DNA of 64,000 nucleotides from Herbinix hemicellulosilytica (GTDB lineage Bacteria > Bacillota > Clostridia > Lachnospirales > Lachnospiraceae): positions 1 to 64,000 of the forward strand of contig NZ_CVTD020000007.1 in assembly GCF_002904165.1 (NCBI RefSeq), in the 5' to 3' direction. The notes under the pieces are model-generated. The model had not been told where the DNA came from. It searched no databases and saw only the letters and a list, made by a program, of their open reading frames with translations. A program made the translations under genes and the position numbers. This document shows positions 53,626 through 63,718 of this stretch, in pieces; position 1 is the first letter of the stretch, and every line of letters begins with the position of its first letter.

Positions 53626-53724
53626 GTGAGAACATCAGTCATCGTCATGTGCAATATGTGTGACATGTGCGGTATGTGTAATATGTATGACATGCCATAT
53701 AAAATATTGCGCTCTGATAGATGA
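53626..53724 (+). CDS. Met/Cys-rich leader peptide of the metNIQ operon
   Basis: A 32-codon ORF starting with GTG, with AAAGGAG 9 nt upstream. The peptide reads MRTSVIV, then MCN-MCD-MCG-MCN-MYD-M, then PYKILRSDR. Codons 8-23 (53647-53694) are a 9-nt repeat ATG-TGY-NNN, with six Met and four Cys codons in 16. It lies between a consensus promoter and an intrinsic terminator, before a methionine transporter. This is the form of an attenuation leader peptide whose translation speed reports charged tRNA-Met and tRNA-Cys. The CxxCxxCxxC spacing could also bind metal, an alternative I consider less likely given the context. Confidence 0.8.
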   Translation: MRTSVIVMCNMCDMCGMCNMYDMPYKILRSDR

Positions 53725-53808
53725 ATGTGGTGTTTTCATAATAAGAAGATAGACATCTTGTAATAATATTATAGATAATAGTTATGAAAACCGACAGGAG
53801 GCTATCAG
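53714..53808 (+). promoter_or_regulatory. Proposed antiterminator of the met leader
   Basis: Two nested helices compete with the terminator: CTGATAG (53714-53720, last codons of the leader ORF) with CTATCAG (53802-53808, inside the terminator hairpin), and GTTTTCATAA (53732-53741) with TTATGAAAAC (53782-53791). A ribosome stalled on the Met-Cys codons leaves these free; one that reaches the stop codon at 53722 covers the first strand. An early helix GTGCAATAT (53649-53657) with ATATTGCGC (53704-53712) may form without translation. Confidence 0.65.
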
Positions 53809-53824
53809 CCGTCCTGTTTTTTTT
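53793..53824 (+). terminator. Attenuator terminator before metN
   Basis: GACAGGA-GGCT, loop ATC, AGCC-G-TCCTGT with one bulged G, followed by a run of eight T. It lies 73 nt before metN and inside its transcript. Confidence 0.9.
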
Positions 53825-53897
53825 AAGCTGGCATATGAATGCAGTTAAATAATTAGGGATAAGGAACGGTTTTACTAAAGTTTGCGAGGTGGGAGTC

Positions 53898-54905
53898 ATG
53901 GATAATCGAACTCCGATAATTGAACTTATCGGTCTTGGTAAAATTTATAATAATAAAAATAGTTCGGTTAGAGCTTTGGAGGATATCAATTTAAGCATAT
54001 ATGAGGGAGAAATATTCGGTATTATCGGACTTAGCGGGGCAGGGAAAAGTACCTTGGTTCGATGTATAAACTATCTGGAAAGGCCCACGGAAGGGAAAGT
54101 CATTTTTAACGGAATTGATTTGTCAAAAGTCAGTGAAAAAGAATTACTGAAAATCAGACAGTCAATGAGCATGATATTCCAGCAATTTAACCTTTTGATG
54201 CAGCGTACGGCATTGCAGAATATTTGTTTTCCTCTGGAAATAGCCGGTGTACCAAAGAAAGAAGCAAGAAAACGGGCTTATGAACTTTTGGAGGTTGTCG
54301 GACTTAAAGATAAAGCAAAAGCATATCCGGCACAGCTGTCAGGTGGGCAAAAACAAAGGGTTGCCATAGCAAGAGCTTTGGCTACAAATCCTAAAGTTTT
54401 ATTGTGTGATGAGGCAACAAGTGCCCTGGATCCGACAACAACAAGGTCAATCCTTAACCTTCTTAAAGAAATTAATCAAAAACTGGGAATTACCGTTATT
54501 GTTATTACCCACGAAATGAGTGTTATTGAGGAAATTTGCAGCCGTGTTGCCATAGTCGACAAGAGTCAAATTGCTGAAATAGGCACAGTGGAAGAAGTAT
54601 TTATGAAGCCCAAGTCTAAGATTGCAAAACAGCTGGTCTTTTCGGGTGCCAATCATATTGAAATATTTGAAGGAAAAGATAAACTCAGGATAATATTTGA
54701 CGGACGGACTTCTTTTGAGCCTGTAATTGCCAATATGGTATTGGAATGTAAGACTCCGGTGAATATATTATTTGCCGATACAAAGGATATTTACGGTAAA
54801 GCTTACGGTCAAATGGTTATTCAGCTTCCTGACGATGAAAGCGGGAAGAAAAGAATATATGCTTATCTGGAAACCCATAAAATACCGTTTGAGGAGGTGA
54901 TCTAG
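53898..54905 (+). CDS. metN: Methionine ABC transporter ATP-binding protein
   Basis: ATPase of the MetNIQ methionine importer. Walker A GLSGAGKST near 44-52, Q-loop FQQFNLL, signature LSGGQKQRVAIARAL, Walker B VLLCDEATSALDP and H-loop ITHEMSV. The C-terminal 80 or so residues form the NIL (ACT-like) domain (LRIIFDGRTSFEPVIANMV), which binds methionine and inhibits transport in this family. ATG 53898 follows GAGGTGG; an in-frame GTG at 53889 overlaps that site. First gene of metN-metI-metQ behind the attenuator. Confidence 0.95.
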   Translation: MDNRTPIIELIGLGKIYNNKNSSVRALEDINLSIYEGEIFGIIGLSGAGKSTLVRCINYLERPTEGKVIFNGIDLSKVSEKELLKIRQSMSMIFQQFNLLMQRTALQNICFPLEIAGVPKKEARKRAYELLEVVGLKDKAKAYPAQLSGGQKQRVAIARALATNPKVLLCDEATSALDPTTTRSILNLLKEINQKLGITVIVITHEMSVIEEICSRVAIVDKSQIAEIGTVEEVFMKPKSKIAKQLVFSGANHIEIFEGKDKLRIIFDGRTSFEPVIANMVLECKTPVNILFADTKDIYGKAYGQMVIQLPDDESGKKRIYAYLETHKIPFEEVI

Positions 54906-55565
54906 ATGTTTACCAAGGCTATTATCAATATGATAGGAAGAGGAATACTGGAAACTCTTTATATGACATTCTTATCCTCTTTTTTGGCCTATCTCATCGG
55001 GCTTCCTTTGGGGATTTTATTGGTTATAACGGATAAGGACGGGATTAAGCCTTTTATAACACTTAATAAAATCCTGGGTGTGTTAGTTAATCTGATCCGT
55101 TCTGTTCCTTTTGTTATTTTGCTGGTTGCCCTAATGCCGTTTACCAGGGCGGTTGTAGGAACCACCCTTGGCCCCAATGCCGTTGTTGTTCCTTTAGTAA
55201 TCGGCTCGGCCCCTTATATAGCCAGGCTGGTTGAATCTTCATTAAAGGAAGTGGACAGCGGCGTTATCGAAGCTGCACAGTCTATGGGAGCATCACCTTT
55301 TCAAATAGTATTTAAGGTGTTAATTCCGGAAGCTAAACCGTCCCTTATTATGGGAGGAGCCATAGCGGTGATAACTATTCTAAGTTATTCGGCTATGGCA
55401 GGATTTGTCGGAGGAGGGGGACTTGGTACAATTGCCATTAACTACGGTTACTATCGCTATAAAACGGATATAATGTTGGTAACCATAGCCTTAATGGTAT
55501 TAATTGTCCAGGGAATCCAGGAGATCGGAGCCAGATGGATGAGGCGTACCGATAAAAGATTATAA
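54906..55565 (+). CDS. metI: Methionine ABC transporter permease
   Basis: Five-helix permease (219 aa) of the MetI family. It shows the start ETLYMTFLSSFLAYLIGLPLG and the EAA-like loop VIEAAQSMGASPFQIVFKVLIPEAKPS near 118-144 that docks MetN, then SAMAGFVGGGGLG. The ATG follows the metN stop with no gap; GAGGAGGTGAT just upstream is inside the end of metN, so translation is coupled. Second gene of the operon. Confidence 0.95.
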   Translation: MFTKAIINMIGRGILETLYMTFLSSFLAYLIGLPLGILLVITDKDGIKPFITLNKILGVLVNLIRSVPFVILLVALMPFTRAVVGTTLGPNAVVVPLVIGSAPYIARLVESSLKEVDSGVIEAAQSMGASPFQIVFKVLIPEAKPSLIMGGAIAVITILSYSAMAGFVGGGGLGTIAINYGYYRYKTDIMLVTIALMVLIVQGIQEIGARWMRRTDKRL

Positions 55566-55619
55566 GTAGCATATAAACTATATAAGGTATGGGAGTAAAT
55601 AATTAGAGGAGGTAAGAGG

Positions 55620-56546
55620 ATGAAAAAGATCAGTTTAGTATTGTTTTTATTAATTTTTGCGGCTGTACTTGCAGGCTGCGGTACAAAAGATAAGAAGGAC
55701 ACCACCAATCAGCAAAACAATACAGTTAATGAGAATACGCAAGATAATAAAGAAGATACAAAAGAAGATGCAAACGTAGATAATAATGATACAGGAAATA
55801 ATAATACAGCCGAAAAGAAAAAGATTGTAGTTGGGGCCAGCGTTACTCCCCATGCCGAAATTTTGGAAGTTGCAAAAGGTATTTTGGCTAAAAAGGGCTA
55901 TGAACTTGAAATAGTTGAGTACAGCGATTATGTACAGCCTAACCTGGCTTTGGATTACGGTGATCTTGATGCGAACTACTTCCAGCATCAGCCTTATTTG
56001 GATAACTTCAATGAAGAAAGGGGCTTAGACCTTGTATCCGTAGCAAAAATTCACTATGAGCCCTTCGGTTTGTATCCCGGAAAGACTAAAAAGATAGAGG
56101 ATTTAAAAGACGGAGCCTTGATTGCCGTACCCAATGACGGAACCAATGAAGCCAGAGCTTTGCTTCTGCTTGAAGCTCAGGGGCTCATTAAGCTTAAAGA
56201 AGGCGCCGGCATGGACGCAACAATTACCGATATCGTAGAAAATCCGAAAAATCTTGAAATAATTGAAATCGAAGCTGCTCAGCTTGCCCGTTCATTACAG
56301 GACGTTGATATGGCGGTTATAAACGGCAACTATGCTATTCAGGCCGGATTAAATGTATCTAAAGATGCTGTAGCTGTAGAAGCTCAGGATTCACTGGCAG
56401 CTGAAACATATGCCAATATTGTTGCCGTAAGAAGAGGCGATGAAGACAGGGAAGAAATTAAAGCTTTAGTAGAAGCCTTAATGAGTGACGAAGTAAGAGA
56501 CTTTATCGAATCAACATATGAAGGAGCAGTCGTACCTAAGTTTTAA
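55620..56546 (+). CDS. metQ: Methionine-binding lipoprotein
   Basis: Substrate-binding lipoprotein (308 aa) of the NlpA/MetQ family. Signal peptide with lipobox LAGC (Cys20), an Asp/Asn/Lys-rich linker to about 60, then the binding domain: VVGASVTPHAEILEVAK, DYVQPNLALDYGDLDANYFQHQPYLD and VAVPNDGTNEARALLLLEAQGLI-type segments, and later NGNYAIQAGL. GAGGAGGTAAGAGG precedes the ATG, 54 nt after metI. A strong terminator ends the operon. Confidence 0.95.
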   Translation: MKKISLVLFLLIFAAVLAGCGTKDKKDTTNQQNNTVNENTQDNKEDTKEDANVDNNDTGNNNTAEKKKIVVGASVTPHAEILEVAKGILAKKGYELEIVEYSDYVQPNLALDYGDLDANYFQHQPYLDNFNEERGLDLVSVAKIHYEPFGLYPGKTKKIEDLKDGALIAVPNDGTNEARALLLLEAQGLIKLKEGAGMDATITDIVENPKNLEIIEIEAAQLARSLQDVDMAVINGNYAIQAGLNVSKDAVAVEAQDSLAAETYANIVAVRRGDEDREEIKALVEALMSDEVRDFIESTYEGAVVPKF

Positions 56547-56562
56547 TACTGTGTATAATACG

Positions 56563-56596
56563 GCCGGGACCCGTAAAAACGGGTTCCGGCTTTTTT
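56563..56596 (+). terminator. metNIQ operon terminator
   Basis: GCCGGGACCCGT, loop AAAA, ACGGGTTCCGGC with one mismatch, then six T. Confidence 0.92.
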
Positions 56597-56766
56597 ACGT
56601 CAGGTACTGATATCGTTTGACTTATAAATACAGCTATAACTGTGACGGCCTTTATGATTGTGCCAACAATTACATAAATCTATTGAGGCCGGTTTTATTG
56701 CTAATAAGGGGATAATATGTTACTATAAATTACGGGGACTGACCGTATGAAAGGGGAGATTCTTAA

Positions 56767-57879
56767 GTGAAAGAGCTGTCTAAATTAAAGAGAATTTATT
56801 TAATATTATTGACGCCATTGTCTTTGATTTTGATACTTTTTGCCAGAAAGAGCGCTTTTTTTGCGGAGCAGATATATGCGCTGCGCATTTATAAATATAT
56901 CTCCCAGTTTATTTCCATTATTACAGGTATTTTGCCCATTTCCTTAGCAGAAATTGCGGTTATAGCCTTACCGGTAATTATTATAGTTTTGATAATTAGA
57001 TTTATTTATCGTATCCTTACAGATAAGGACAGATGGAAAATATATTTAGCCAGGGCAGCCATTAATGTAGGCGTTGCCGGAAGTGTTTTATTATTCTCAT
57101 TTACTCTATTGGGTGGACTTAATTATTACCGATATCCTTTTAGTTATTATTCTAATCTTGAAATAAAAGAATCTTCTCTTGAAGAATTGTACGGACTTAC
57201 CAAATATCTTGCTCATCAGGCTAACGATTTAAGAAGTAAAATTCCCATGGAAGATGAAAACGGTATTTTTAAGCTGTCCGTAAGCAAATATAAACTGGCC
57301 AGGGAAGCTAATCAGGCTATGAGGAAACTTTCGGGAAAATACCCTGTTCTAAGCGGCAGATACGGACAACCAAAGCCCTTGATGTTATCAGCCTTAATGT
57401 CATATACGGAAACGACAGGTATATTTATTCCGTTTACAGTGGAGGCCAACGTAAATGTCGATATTCCCGATTACTCCATCCCTTTTACCATGTTGCATGA
57501 ACTGGCCCATCAAAGGGGATTTATGAGGGAGGATGAAGCAAACTTTATCGCTTATCTTGCCGGTATAAGTTCGGAAAATACAGAATTAATGTACAGCAGT
57601 GTCATGCATGCTCTTATAACAGCAGGAAACGCCCTGTACGGACAAAACGTGGATATGTATTTTGAAATCAGGGATATGTTTTCTTTAGGGGTTGTAAAAG
57701 ACCTAAGGGCCAACAATGAATATTGGGCAAAATATGAAGATACGGTAGTCAGTACGGTTTCCAATAAGATTAATGACACCTATCTTAAGGCAAATGCACA
57801 GGTTGACGGTGTAAAAAGTTACGGCCGTATGCTGGATTTACTGCTGGCAATGTATAGGACACAACAGGATTCAAATTAA
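56767..57879 (+). CDS. DUF3810 membrane metalloprotease-like protein
   Basis: 370 residues: three hydrophobic helices (about 12-25, 45-80 and 97-118), then a soluble domain with a zinc-protease motif HELAHQRG (244-251) and REDEANFIAYLAG with the downstream acidic ligand near 255-257. This fits DUF3810, gluzincin-like membrane proteins of unknown substrate. GTG start, with AAGGGGAG 8 nt upstream. Monocistronic with a terminator. An activity in signal or envelope proteolysis is inferred only from the motif. Confidence 0.85.
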   Translation: MKELSKLKRIYLILLTPLSLILILFARKSAFFAEQIYALRIYKYISQFISIITGILPISLAEIAVIALPVIIIVLIIRFIYRILTDKDRWKIYLARAAINVGVAGSVLLFSFTLLGGLNYYRYPFSYYSNLEIKESSLEELYGLTKYLAHQANDLRSKIPMEDENGIFKLSVSKYKLAREANQAMRKLSGKYPVLSGRYGQPKPLMLSALMSYTETTGIFIPFTVEANVNVDIPDYSIPFTMLHELAHQRGFMREDEANFIAYLAGISSENTELMYSSVMHALITAGNALYGQNVDMYFEIRDMFSLGVVKDLRANNEYWAKYEDTVVSTVSNKINDTYLKANAQVDGVKSYGRMLDLLLAMYRTQQDSN

Positions 57880-57913
57880 GGAAAAACAGAATAAACATTA
57901 GGAATATTGTATA

Positions 57914-57949
57914 AAAAACAGCCTTAAAAATTTAGGGTTGTTTTTTTTA
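57914..57949 (+). terminator. Terminator after the DUF3810 gene
   Basis: AAACAGCCTTAAA pairs with TTTAGGGTTGTTT, two G-U pairs, then a T-run. Confidence 0.8.
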
Positions 57950-58038
57950 TCAGATATGTTATAATTTATTACGTATTTGTTAACAAAGTATTATGAATAT
58001 TCCAAAATTGTAACATTTAGATTTCTGAGGAGATTACT

Positions 58039-58890
58039 ATGAATATCATAAAGAAATTATGCATTGTAACTATCGGAGTATTGCTGATTACAATCAGCTC
58101 TAATTCTACGGTACGAGCTTCTGAAATAGGATATTCAGAAAATACCGATGAAGTAATTCTTACAATTGATGAAGAATCTTCTTTAGCGGAAGAACCTTTG
58201 GATGCAGAAGAGAATTTAGAAGAAATAGCAGATGCGGATTATGAATTGTCTGAAGAAGAAATAGATTTGGACAAATATGAAATATATGTGGATGAGCAAG
58301 GGCAAGTCTACTATATTGAGAAGAAAACAGCAGATTCCGATAGTGAAAGCGAAAAAGCAATACAAGAGAATAACGAGAAAAATGAAAAATCAAATTCTGC
58401 AAAAAAAGAAAAGAATAAAAATCAAACCGAGAAGCCTTCTTATAGTGAAAAAGATTTAAGACTTTTGGCATGTCTTATTTATGCCGAAGCAGGAAATCAA
58501 TCCTATGAAGGAATGCTTGCTGTGGCCAATGTGGTTTTAAACAGAGTAAAAAGTCCGATTTTTGCTCATGTAAATACTATAGAAGAGGTTATTTACGATA
58601 ATAAATGGGGCGTTCAGTTTAGTGTTATTGTGAAGAATAGCAAGACAGGAAAAAGTATCCTTGATAAGGCGTTTGAATGTTATGATACAGGTAAATTCCC
58701 AGGGAAAAATCCGGAAGCTGAAAGAAAATGTATGAACAGAGCTATTAAAGCTGCTAAAGCGGCCTTATGCGGTGAAAACAATATAGGTGATTTTCTGTAT
58801 TTCAGGGCAAATAACAGCAGTGCCGCAAGTATAAAGAAAAAATATGATTACAAAATTATTGGTGACCATATATTCTACCGAACGAAGTAA
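58039..58890 (+). CDS. SleB/CwlJ-type cell wall hydrolase
   Basis: 283 residues. Signal peptide at 1-27, then a long Glu/Asp-rich and later Lys/Asn-rich linker (about 35-135), and the Hydrolase_2 domain: DLRLLACLIYAEAGNQSYEG with the likely catalytic Glu150, MLAVANVVLNRVKS, and the closing YFRANN plus IGDHIFYR. SleB and CwlJ break spore cortex peptidoglycan in germination. This version has no PG_binding_1 domain, and the acidic linker is unusual, so the exact role (spore or vegetative wall) is open. TGAGGAG precedes the ATG. Confidence 0.85.
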   Translation: MNIIKKLCIVTIGVLLITISSNSTVRASEIGYSENTDEVILTIDEESSLAEEPLDAEENLEEIADADYELSEEEIDLDKYEIYVDEQGQVYYIEKKTADSDSESEKAIQENNEKNEKSNSAKKEKNKNQTEKPSYSEKDLRLLACLIYAEAGNQSYEGMLAVANVVLNRVKSPIFAHVNTIEEVIYDNKWGVQFSVIVKNSKTGKSILDKAFECYDTGKFPGKNPEAERKCMNRAIKAAKAALCGENNIGDFLYFRANNSSAASIKKKYDYKIIGDHIFYRTK

Positions 58891-58923
58891 AATACATATG
58901 TAAAGTCCCCTAATTTAAAAAGC

Positions 58924-58963
58924 TCCTAAGCAGGTTGTAAAAACAAACTGCTTAGGTTTTTTT
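58924..58963 (+). terminator. Terminator after the SleB-like gene
   Basis: CCTAAGCAG and CTGCTTAGG, 9 bp, then seven T. The 247 nt to the next gene have no other feature. Confidence 0.9.
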
Positions 58964-59209
58964 ATGCCTAAATTTTGAAACTTTCAGAGATATACGAAAA
59001 AGTTTGAAGGATAATATAAATATATTTATATTAATGGTGGATAAAATTTAGAAAATGCCGATATATAGTATAGTAGAAAATATACTTTGATATTTAGTGA
59101 TATTGTGTTATTATAATACATATTATGCTATTATTTTAAATAAAAGGAAGTACGTTTTTAGGAGAATATGGCAAAAAAGCATAATTGATCGGTAAATGGA
59201 GGAATATTT

Positions 59210-60049
59210 ATGTCAAATTTATTTTCCGGTTTAGAAGAATTTGGGTTAAACAATTTATCAAATATCAATATATATGAAGATTCGGAGAAGTCAGCAGGCG
59301 AAGAGGCTAAGAAAAGCCAGCAAAATACATTTTCCGAAGAAGATATCATATATGATAGATCATATACCTGTCCGGTATGCAACAAGGATTTTAAAGCCAA
59401 GACCGTTAAGGTAGGGAAATTAAAATTACAAAGTCTGGATACTGACTTAAGACCTAAATATCAGCTTGCTGATCCCCTTAAATACGATGCTATTCTGTGT
59501 CCAAATTGTGGATATGCGGCACTGAACAGATTTTTCAATCATATAACCGGGTCACAGGCCGACTTAATTAAAAAGAATATTTCGGTAAAATATAAGCATG
59601 TAGAAGAAAGCGAAAATATATATACATATGATACGGCCATTGCAAGACACAAGATGGCACTGATAAATTCGATAGTTAAAAAGGCAAAATTATCCGAAAA
59701 AGCATATACTTGCCTAAAGACGGCCTGGGTAATAAGAGGAAAGAGAGAAACACTTCCTGAAGATACTCCGAATTATAAAGAAACGGTAGAAAAACTTTTG
59801 CAGGAAGAAAAAGAATTTATCAGCAATGCATATGAAGGCTTTTCGGAAGCATATATGAAAGAAGAATTCCCTATGTGCGGAATGGATGTAAATACTATTA
59901 CTCTGTTAGTTGCTGAACTGGCCAGAAAAGTAGGCAAATACGATGAGTGCTCAAGGTGGATTTCAAAAATATTGATTTCTAAAGAGGCCAGTGAAAGAAT
60001 TAAAGAAAAAGCCAGAGAAATCAAAGAAATGTTAAAAGAGGGAATGTAA
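59210..60049 (+). CDS. DUF2225 protein with zinc-binding cysteines
   Basis: 279 residues. A polar 45-residue start leads to SYTCPVCNKDFKAKTVKVGKL, then ADPLKYDAILCPNCGYAALNRFF: two CPxC pairs that would bind one zinc, the DUF2225 pattern. The rest is helical and TPR-like, with ARKVGKYDECSRWISKIL. Unknown function. GGAGGAATATTT precedes the ATG. Its stop TAA abuts the TTG start of the next gene, so the two proteins are coupled and may work together. Confidence 0.82.
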   Translation: MSNLFSGLEEFGLNNLSNINIYEDSEKSAGEEAKKSQQNTFSEEDIIYDRSYTCPVCNKDFKAKTVKVGKLKLQSLDTDLRPKYQLADPLKYDAILCPNCGYAALNRFFNHITGSQADLIKKNISVKYKHVEESENIYTYDTAIARHKMALINSIVKKAKLSEKAYTCLKTAWVIRGKRETLPEDTPNYKETVEKLLQEEKEFISNAYEGFSEAYMKEEFPMCGMDVNTITLLVAELARKVGKYDECSRWISKILISKEASERIKEKAREIKEMLKEGM

Positions 60050-60772
60050 TTGAAAGACAAGCTGTATACAATTCCGGTAAATGATGCGTTTGATAAAGGC
60101 GGAGAGTGTCCCTTATGTAATATGATTGATGAACTGGAGCAAAAGGCAATTGATTTTACTATGGGACCCAGTTATATGGAAGATGATGTTCGTGGCGAAA
60201 CTTCCAGGCTTGGTTTTTGTGAAAGGCATATAGAGCTATTGTATAAAAATCAGAACCGCCTTGGGCTTTCCCTGATTATAAAAAGCCATATGGACAAAAT
60301 AATTAATGATGTTGAAAAGTTATCAGCAAATGATGTAAAAACTACAGTACCTTCTTTATTTAAAAAGCATAGCGATAATTTTTCAGTTGCGGATTATATA
60401 GAAAAGCTAAGTAAAACCTGCTATATCTGTTCAAAAATAGACAGTACTTTTGAGCGGTATATCGCTACGGTGTTTTATTTGTATCAGCATGAAGAAGAAT
60501 TCAGAATGAAGTTCAAAGACAGCCGGGGATTTTGCACACGGCATTATAGTATCCTTTATAAAGAAGCCAACAAACACCTAAGCGGCAGGCAGTTCAAAGA
60601 GTTCATAGAGATATTAAATTCACTCTATCTTAATAATATGAAGAGAGTAAGAGACGATCTCGAATGGTTTATCAATAAATTCGATTACCGGTATGCCAAT
60701 GAGCCATGGAAAAATTCAAAAGATGCCCTGCCAAGAGCTATTAAAAAAACGAACAGTATTAGTTTGGATTAA
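60050..60772 (+). CDS. DUF6062 protein with duplicated Cys motifs
   Basis: 240 residues. Two similar halves each start with a C-x-x-C pair and end with GFC-x-R-H: CPLCNMIDELEQ...LGFCERHIELLYK and CYICSKIDSTFE...RGFCTRHYSILYK. Each half offers Cys/Cys/Cys/His, fitting a zinc site, and the layout suggests an internal duplication. TTG start immediately after the DUF2225 stop, with GAGGG upstream. Unknown function. Confidence 0.78.
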   Translation: MKDKLYTIPVNDAFDKGGECPLCNMIDELEQKAIDFTMGPSYMEDDVRGETSRLGFCERHIELLYKNQNRLGLSLIIKSHMDKIINDVEKLSANDVKTTVPSLFKKHSDNFSVADYIEKLSKTCYICSKIDSTFERYIATVFYLYQHEEEFRMKFKDSRGFCTRHYSILYKEANKHLSGRQFKEFIEILNSLYLNNMKRVRDDLEWFINKFDYRYANEPWKNSKDALPRAIKKTNSISLD

Positions 60773-60856
60773 ATCATATAATAGAAAGTAATTTAATTAA
60801 ATTTGGTATATGGTTACTCTTTCGGAATATACTAGAATAGTATATGGAAGGAATAT

Positions 60857-60891
60857 AAAGAGTTATTGTCTAATAAGGCAATAACTCTTTA
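60857..60891 (+). terminator. Hairpin after the DUF6062 gene
   Basis: AAAGAGTTATTG and CAATAACTCTTT, 12 bp perfect, loop 10 nt. The T-run is short. Confidence 0.7.
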
Positions 60892-61132
60892 ACCATGCAA
60901 TAGGGGCTTTATAATATCACACATTTTCTATATCTTTATATAGGCTTCGAAAATTTTTATCGTAATTATTGCATATGATTGCTTTGTCCGTTAAAATAGT
61001 TTTACAATATAATCTATATTTGGAAAAACGAGATAGAATTAGAAATGATGAGAAAAAATGAGAAAAAAAGAGATAACAAGAGCAAATTGAAGAAAATATC
61101 AAAAATGACAACATATTCTATAAGATATAAAG

Positions 61133-61161
61133 TTGCATATTAAAAGTAAATTTAATAATAT
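61133..61161 (+). promoter_or_regulatory. groESL promoter
   Basis: TTGCAT (61133-61138), 17 nt, TAATAT (61156-61161), 12 nt before the CIRCE element. The A-rich stretch between 60892 and 61132 has no gene. Confidence 0.7.
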
Positions 61162-61173
61162 ATAAACTATCAG

Positions 61174-61200
61174 TTAGCACTCAACTGGAAGGAGTGCTAA
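61174..61200 (+). promoter_or_regulatory. CIRCE element (HrcA operator)
   Basis: TTAGCACTC, 9 nt, GAGTGCTAA: a perfect CIRCE inverted repeat, at the expected start of the groESL transcript. HrcA represses here and is released on heat shock. Confidence 0.97.
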
Positions 61201-61257
61201 TAATCAACAAAAATTGGTGAATACATAATAACATAAAATTAAAGGAGGAATTATAAT

Positions 61258-61545
61258 ATGAAGCTTGTACCGTTAGCAGACAGGGTAGTTTTAAAGCCAA
61301 TAGTTGCAGAAGAGACAACAAAATCCGGAATTGTGCTGCCCGATAAAGCAAAAGAGAAACCTCAGCAGGCAGAAGTTATTGCTGTAGGTCCCGGCGGAAT
61401 TGTTGATGGTAAAGAAGTTGTAATGAATGTTAAAGTAGGAGATAGAGTAATTTATTCAAAATATGCCGGAACAGAGGTTAAACTTGATAATGAAGAGTTC
61501 ATTATCGTAAGACAAAACGATATTGTTGCAAAGGTAGAAGATTAG
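61258..61545 (+). CDS. groES: Co-chaperonin GroES
   Basis: 95-residue lid of the GroEL chamber. It begins LVPLADRVVLKPIVAEETTKSG, has the mobile loop TTKSGIVLPDKAKEKPQ and ends VRQNDIVAKVED. AAAGGAGG lies 9 nt before the ATG. Standard length, first gene of groES-groL, controlled by HrcA/CIRCE. Confidence 0.98.
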   Translation: MKLVPLADRVVLKPIVAEETTKSGIVLPDKAKEKPQQAEVIAVGPGGIVDGKEVVMNVKVGDRVIYSKYAGTEVKLDNEEFIIVRQNDIVAKVED

Positions 61546-61608
61546 TTATTAAATAAGGCTTATTGCAGAATAAGACTTTTTATAGAAGACCAATTAAGGA
61601 GGAGATAG

Positions 61609-63231
<1,623 letters not shown>

Positions 63232-63317
63232 TCGGTAGCCGTGTGCAATAGGTATAAAGTGAAATATAGTTTATAACTTTTGCATATATAATGCATATAT
63301 AAAAGTTGATATAATAA

Positions 63318-63362
63318 AAAAAGCTGCTGTGATTTTAGGCCACAAAATCATAGCAGCTTTAT
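63318..63362 (+). terminator. groESL terminator
   Basis: AAAGCTGCT-G-TGATTTT pairs with AAAATCA-T-AGCAGCTTT, 16 bp with one mismatch. Confidence 0.88.
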
Positions 63363-63503
63363 TGTATATTTACATTTTTAAGGGTCGAATATTATCATAA
63401 AAAGTTTTGACAATGACGCACGATATTAGGTAGATGTTTTTTACCGGTGTAGATCTATATTTTTGATAAAATTATGTTATAATTCTATCTATAAATCTTT
63501 GCA

Positions 63504-63532
63504 TTGACAAATATAGAGTGTTTGTATATGAT
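63504..63532 (+). promoter_or_regulatory. Promoter of the thiT leader
   Basis: TTGACA (63504-63509), 17 nt, TATGAT (63527-63532), just before the TPP riboswitch. Confidence 0.75.
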
Positions 63533-63563
63533 ATAACAGAAAACTAAATATAAATTATAATTA

Positions 63564-63677
63564 AATGCTAGGGGAGCGGAAGCTGAGAAGTGTGCGTTAA
63601 TGTTGGCTTTGTATAAGCTGCATTTGCATACTGACCCTCAAAACTTGATCCGGGTAATGCCGGCGAAAGGAAGCATT
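63564..63677 (+). promoter_or_regulatory. TPP riboswitch (THI element)
   Basis: The conserved blocks are present: GGGGAGC...GCTGAGA (63571-63587), CTGACCCT, AACTTGATCCGGGTAATGCC and GGCGAAAGGAAG. P1 pairs AATGCT (63564-63569) with AGCATT (63672-63677). Downstream CCTCTCCTT (near 63685) could pair with the AAAGGAGG ribosome site, which suggests translational control. It should repress thiT when thiamine pyrophosphate is plentiful. Confidence 0.93.
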
Positions 63678-63718
63678 CAGTGTTCCTCTCCTTAGCAAAA
63701 ATTAAAGGAGGTTTTTTT

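Noticed and set aside
53379-53824. S-box, T-box or cobalamin riboswitch before metNIQ
   Set aside because: I looked for the SAM-I core, the T-box TGGNACCGCG motif and B12-box. None is present; the leader ORF explains the region better.
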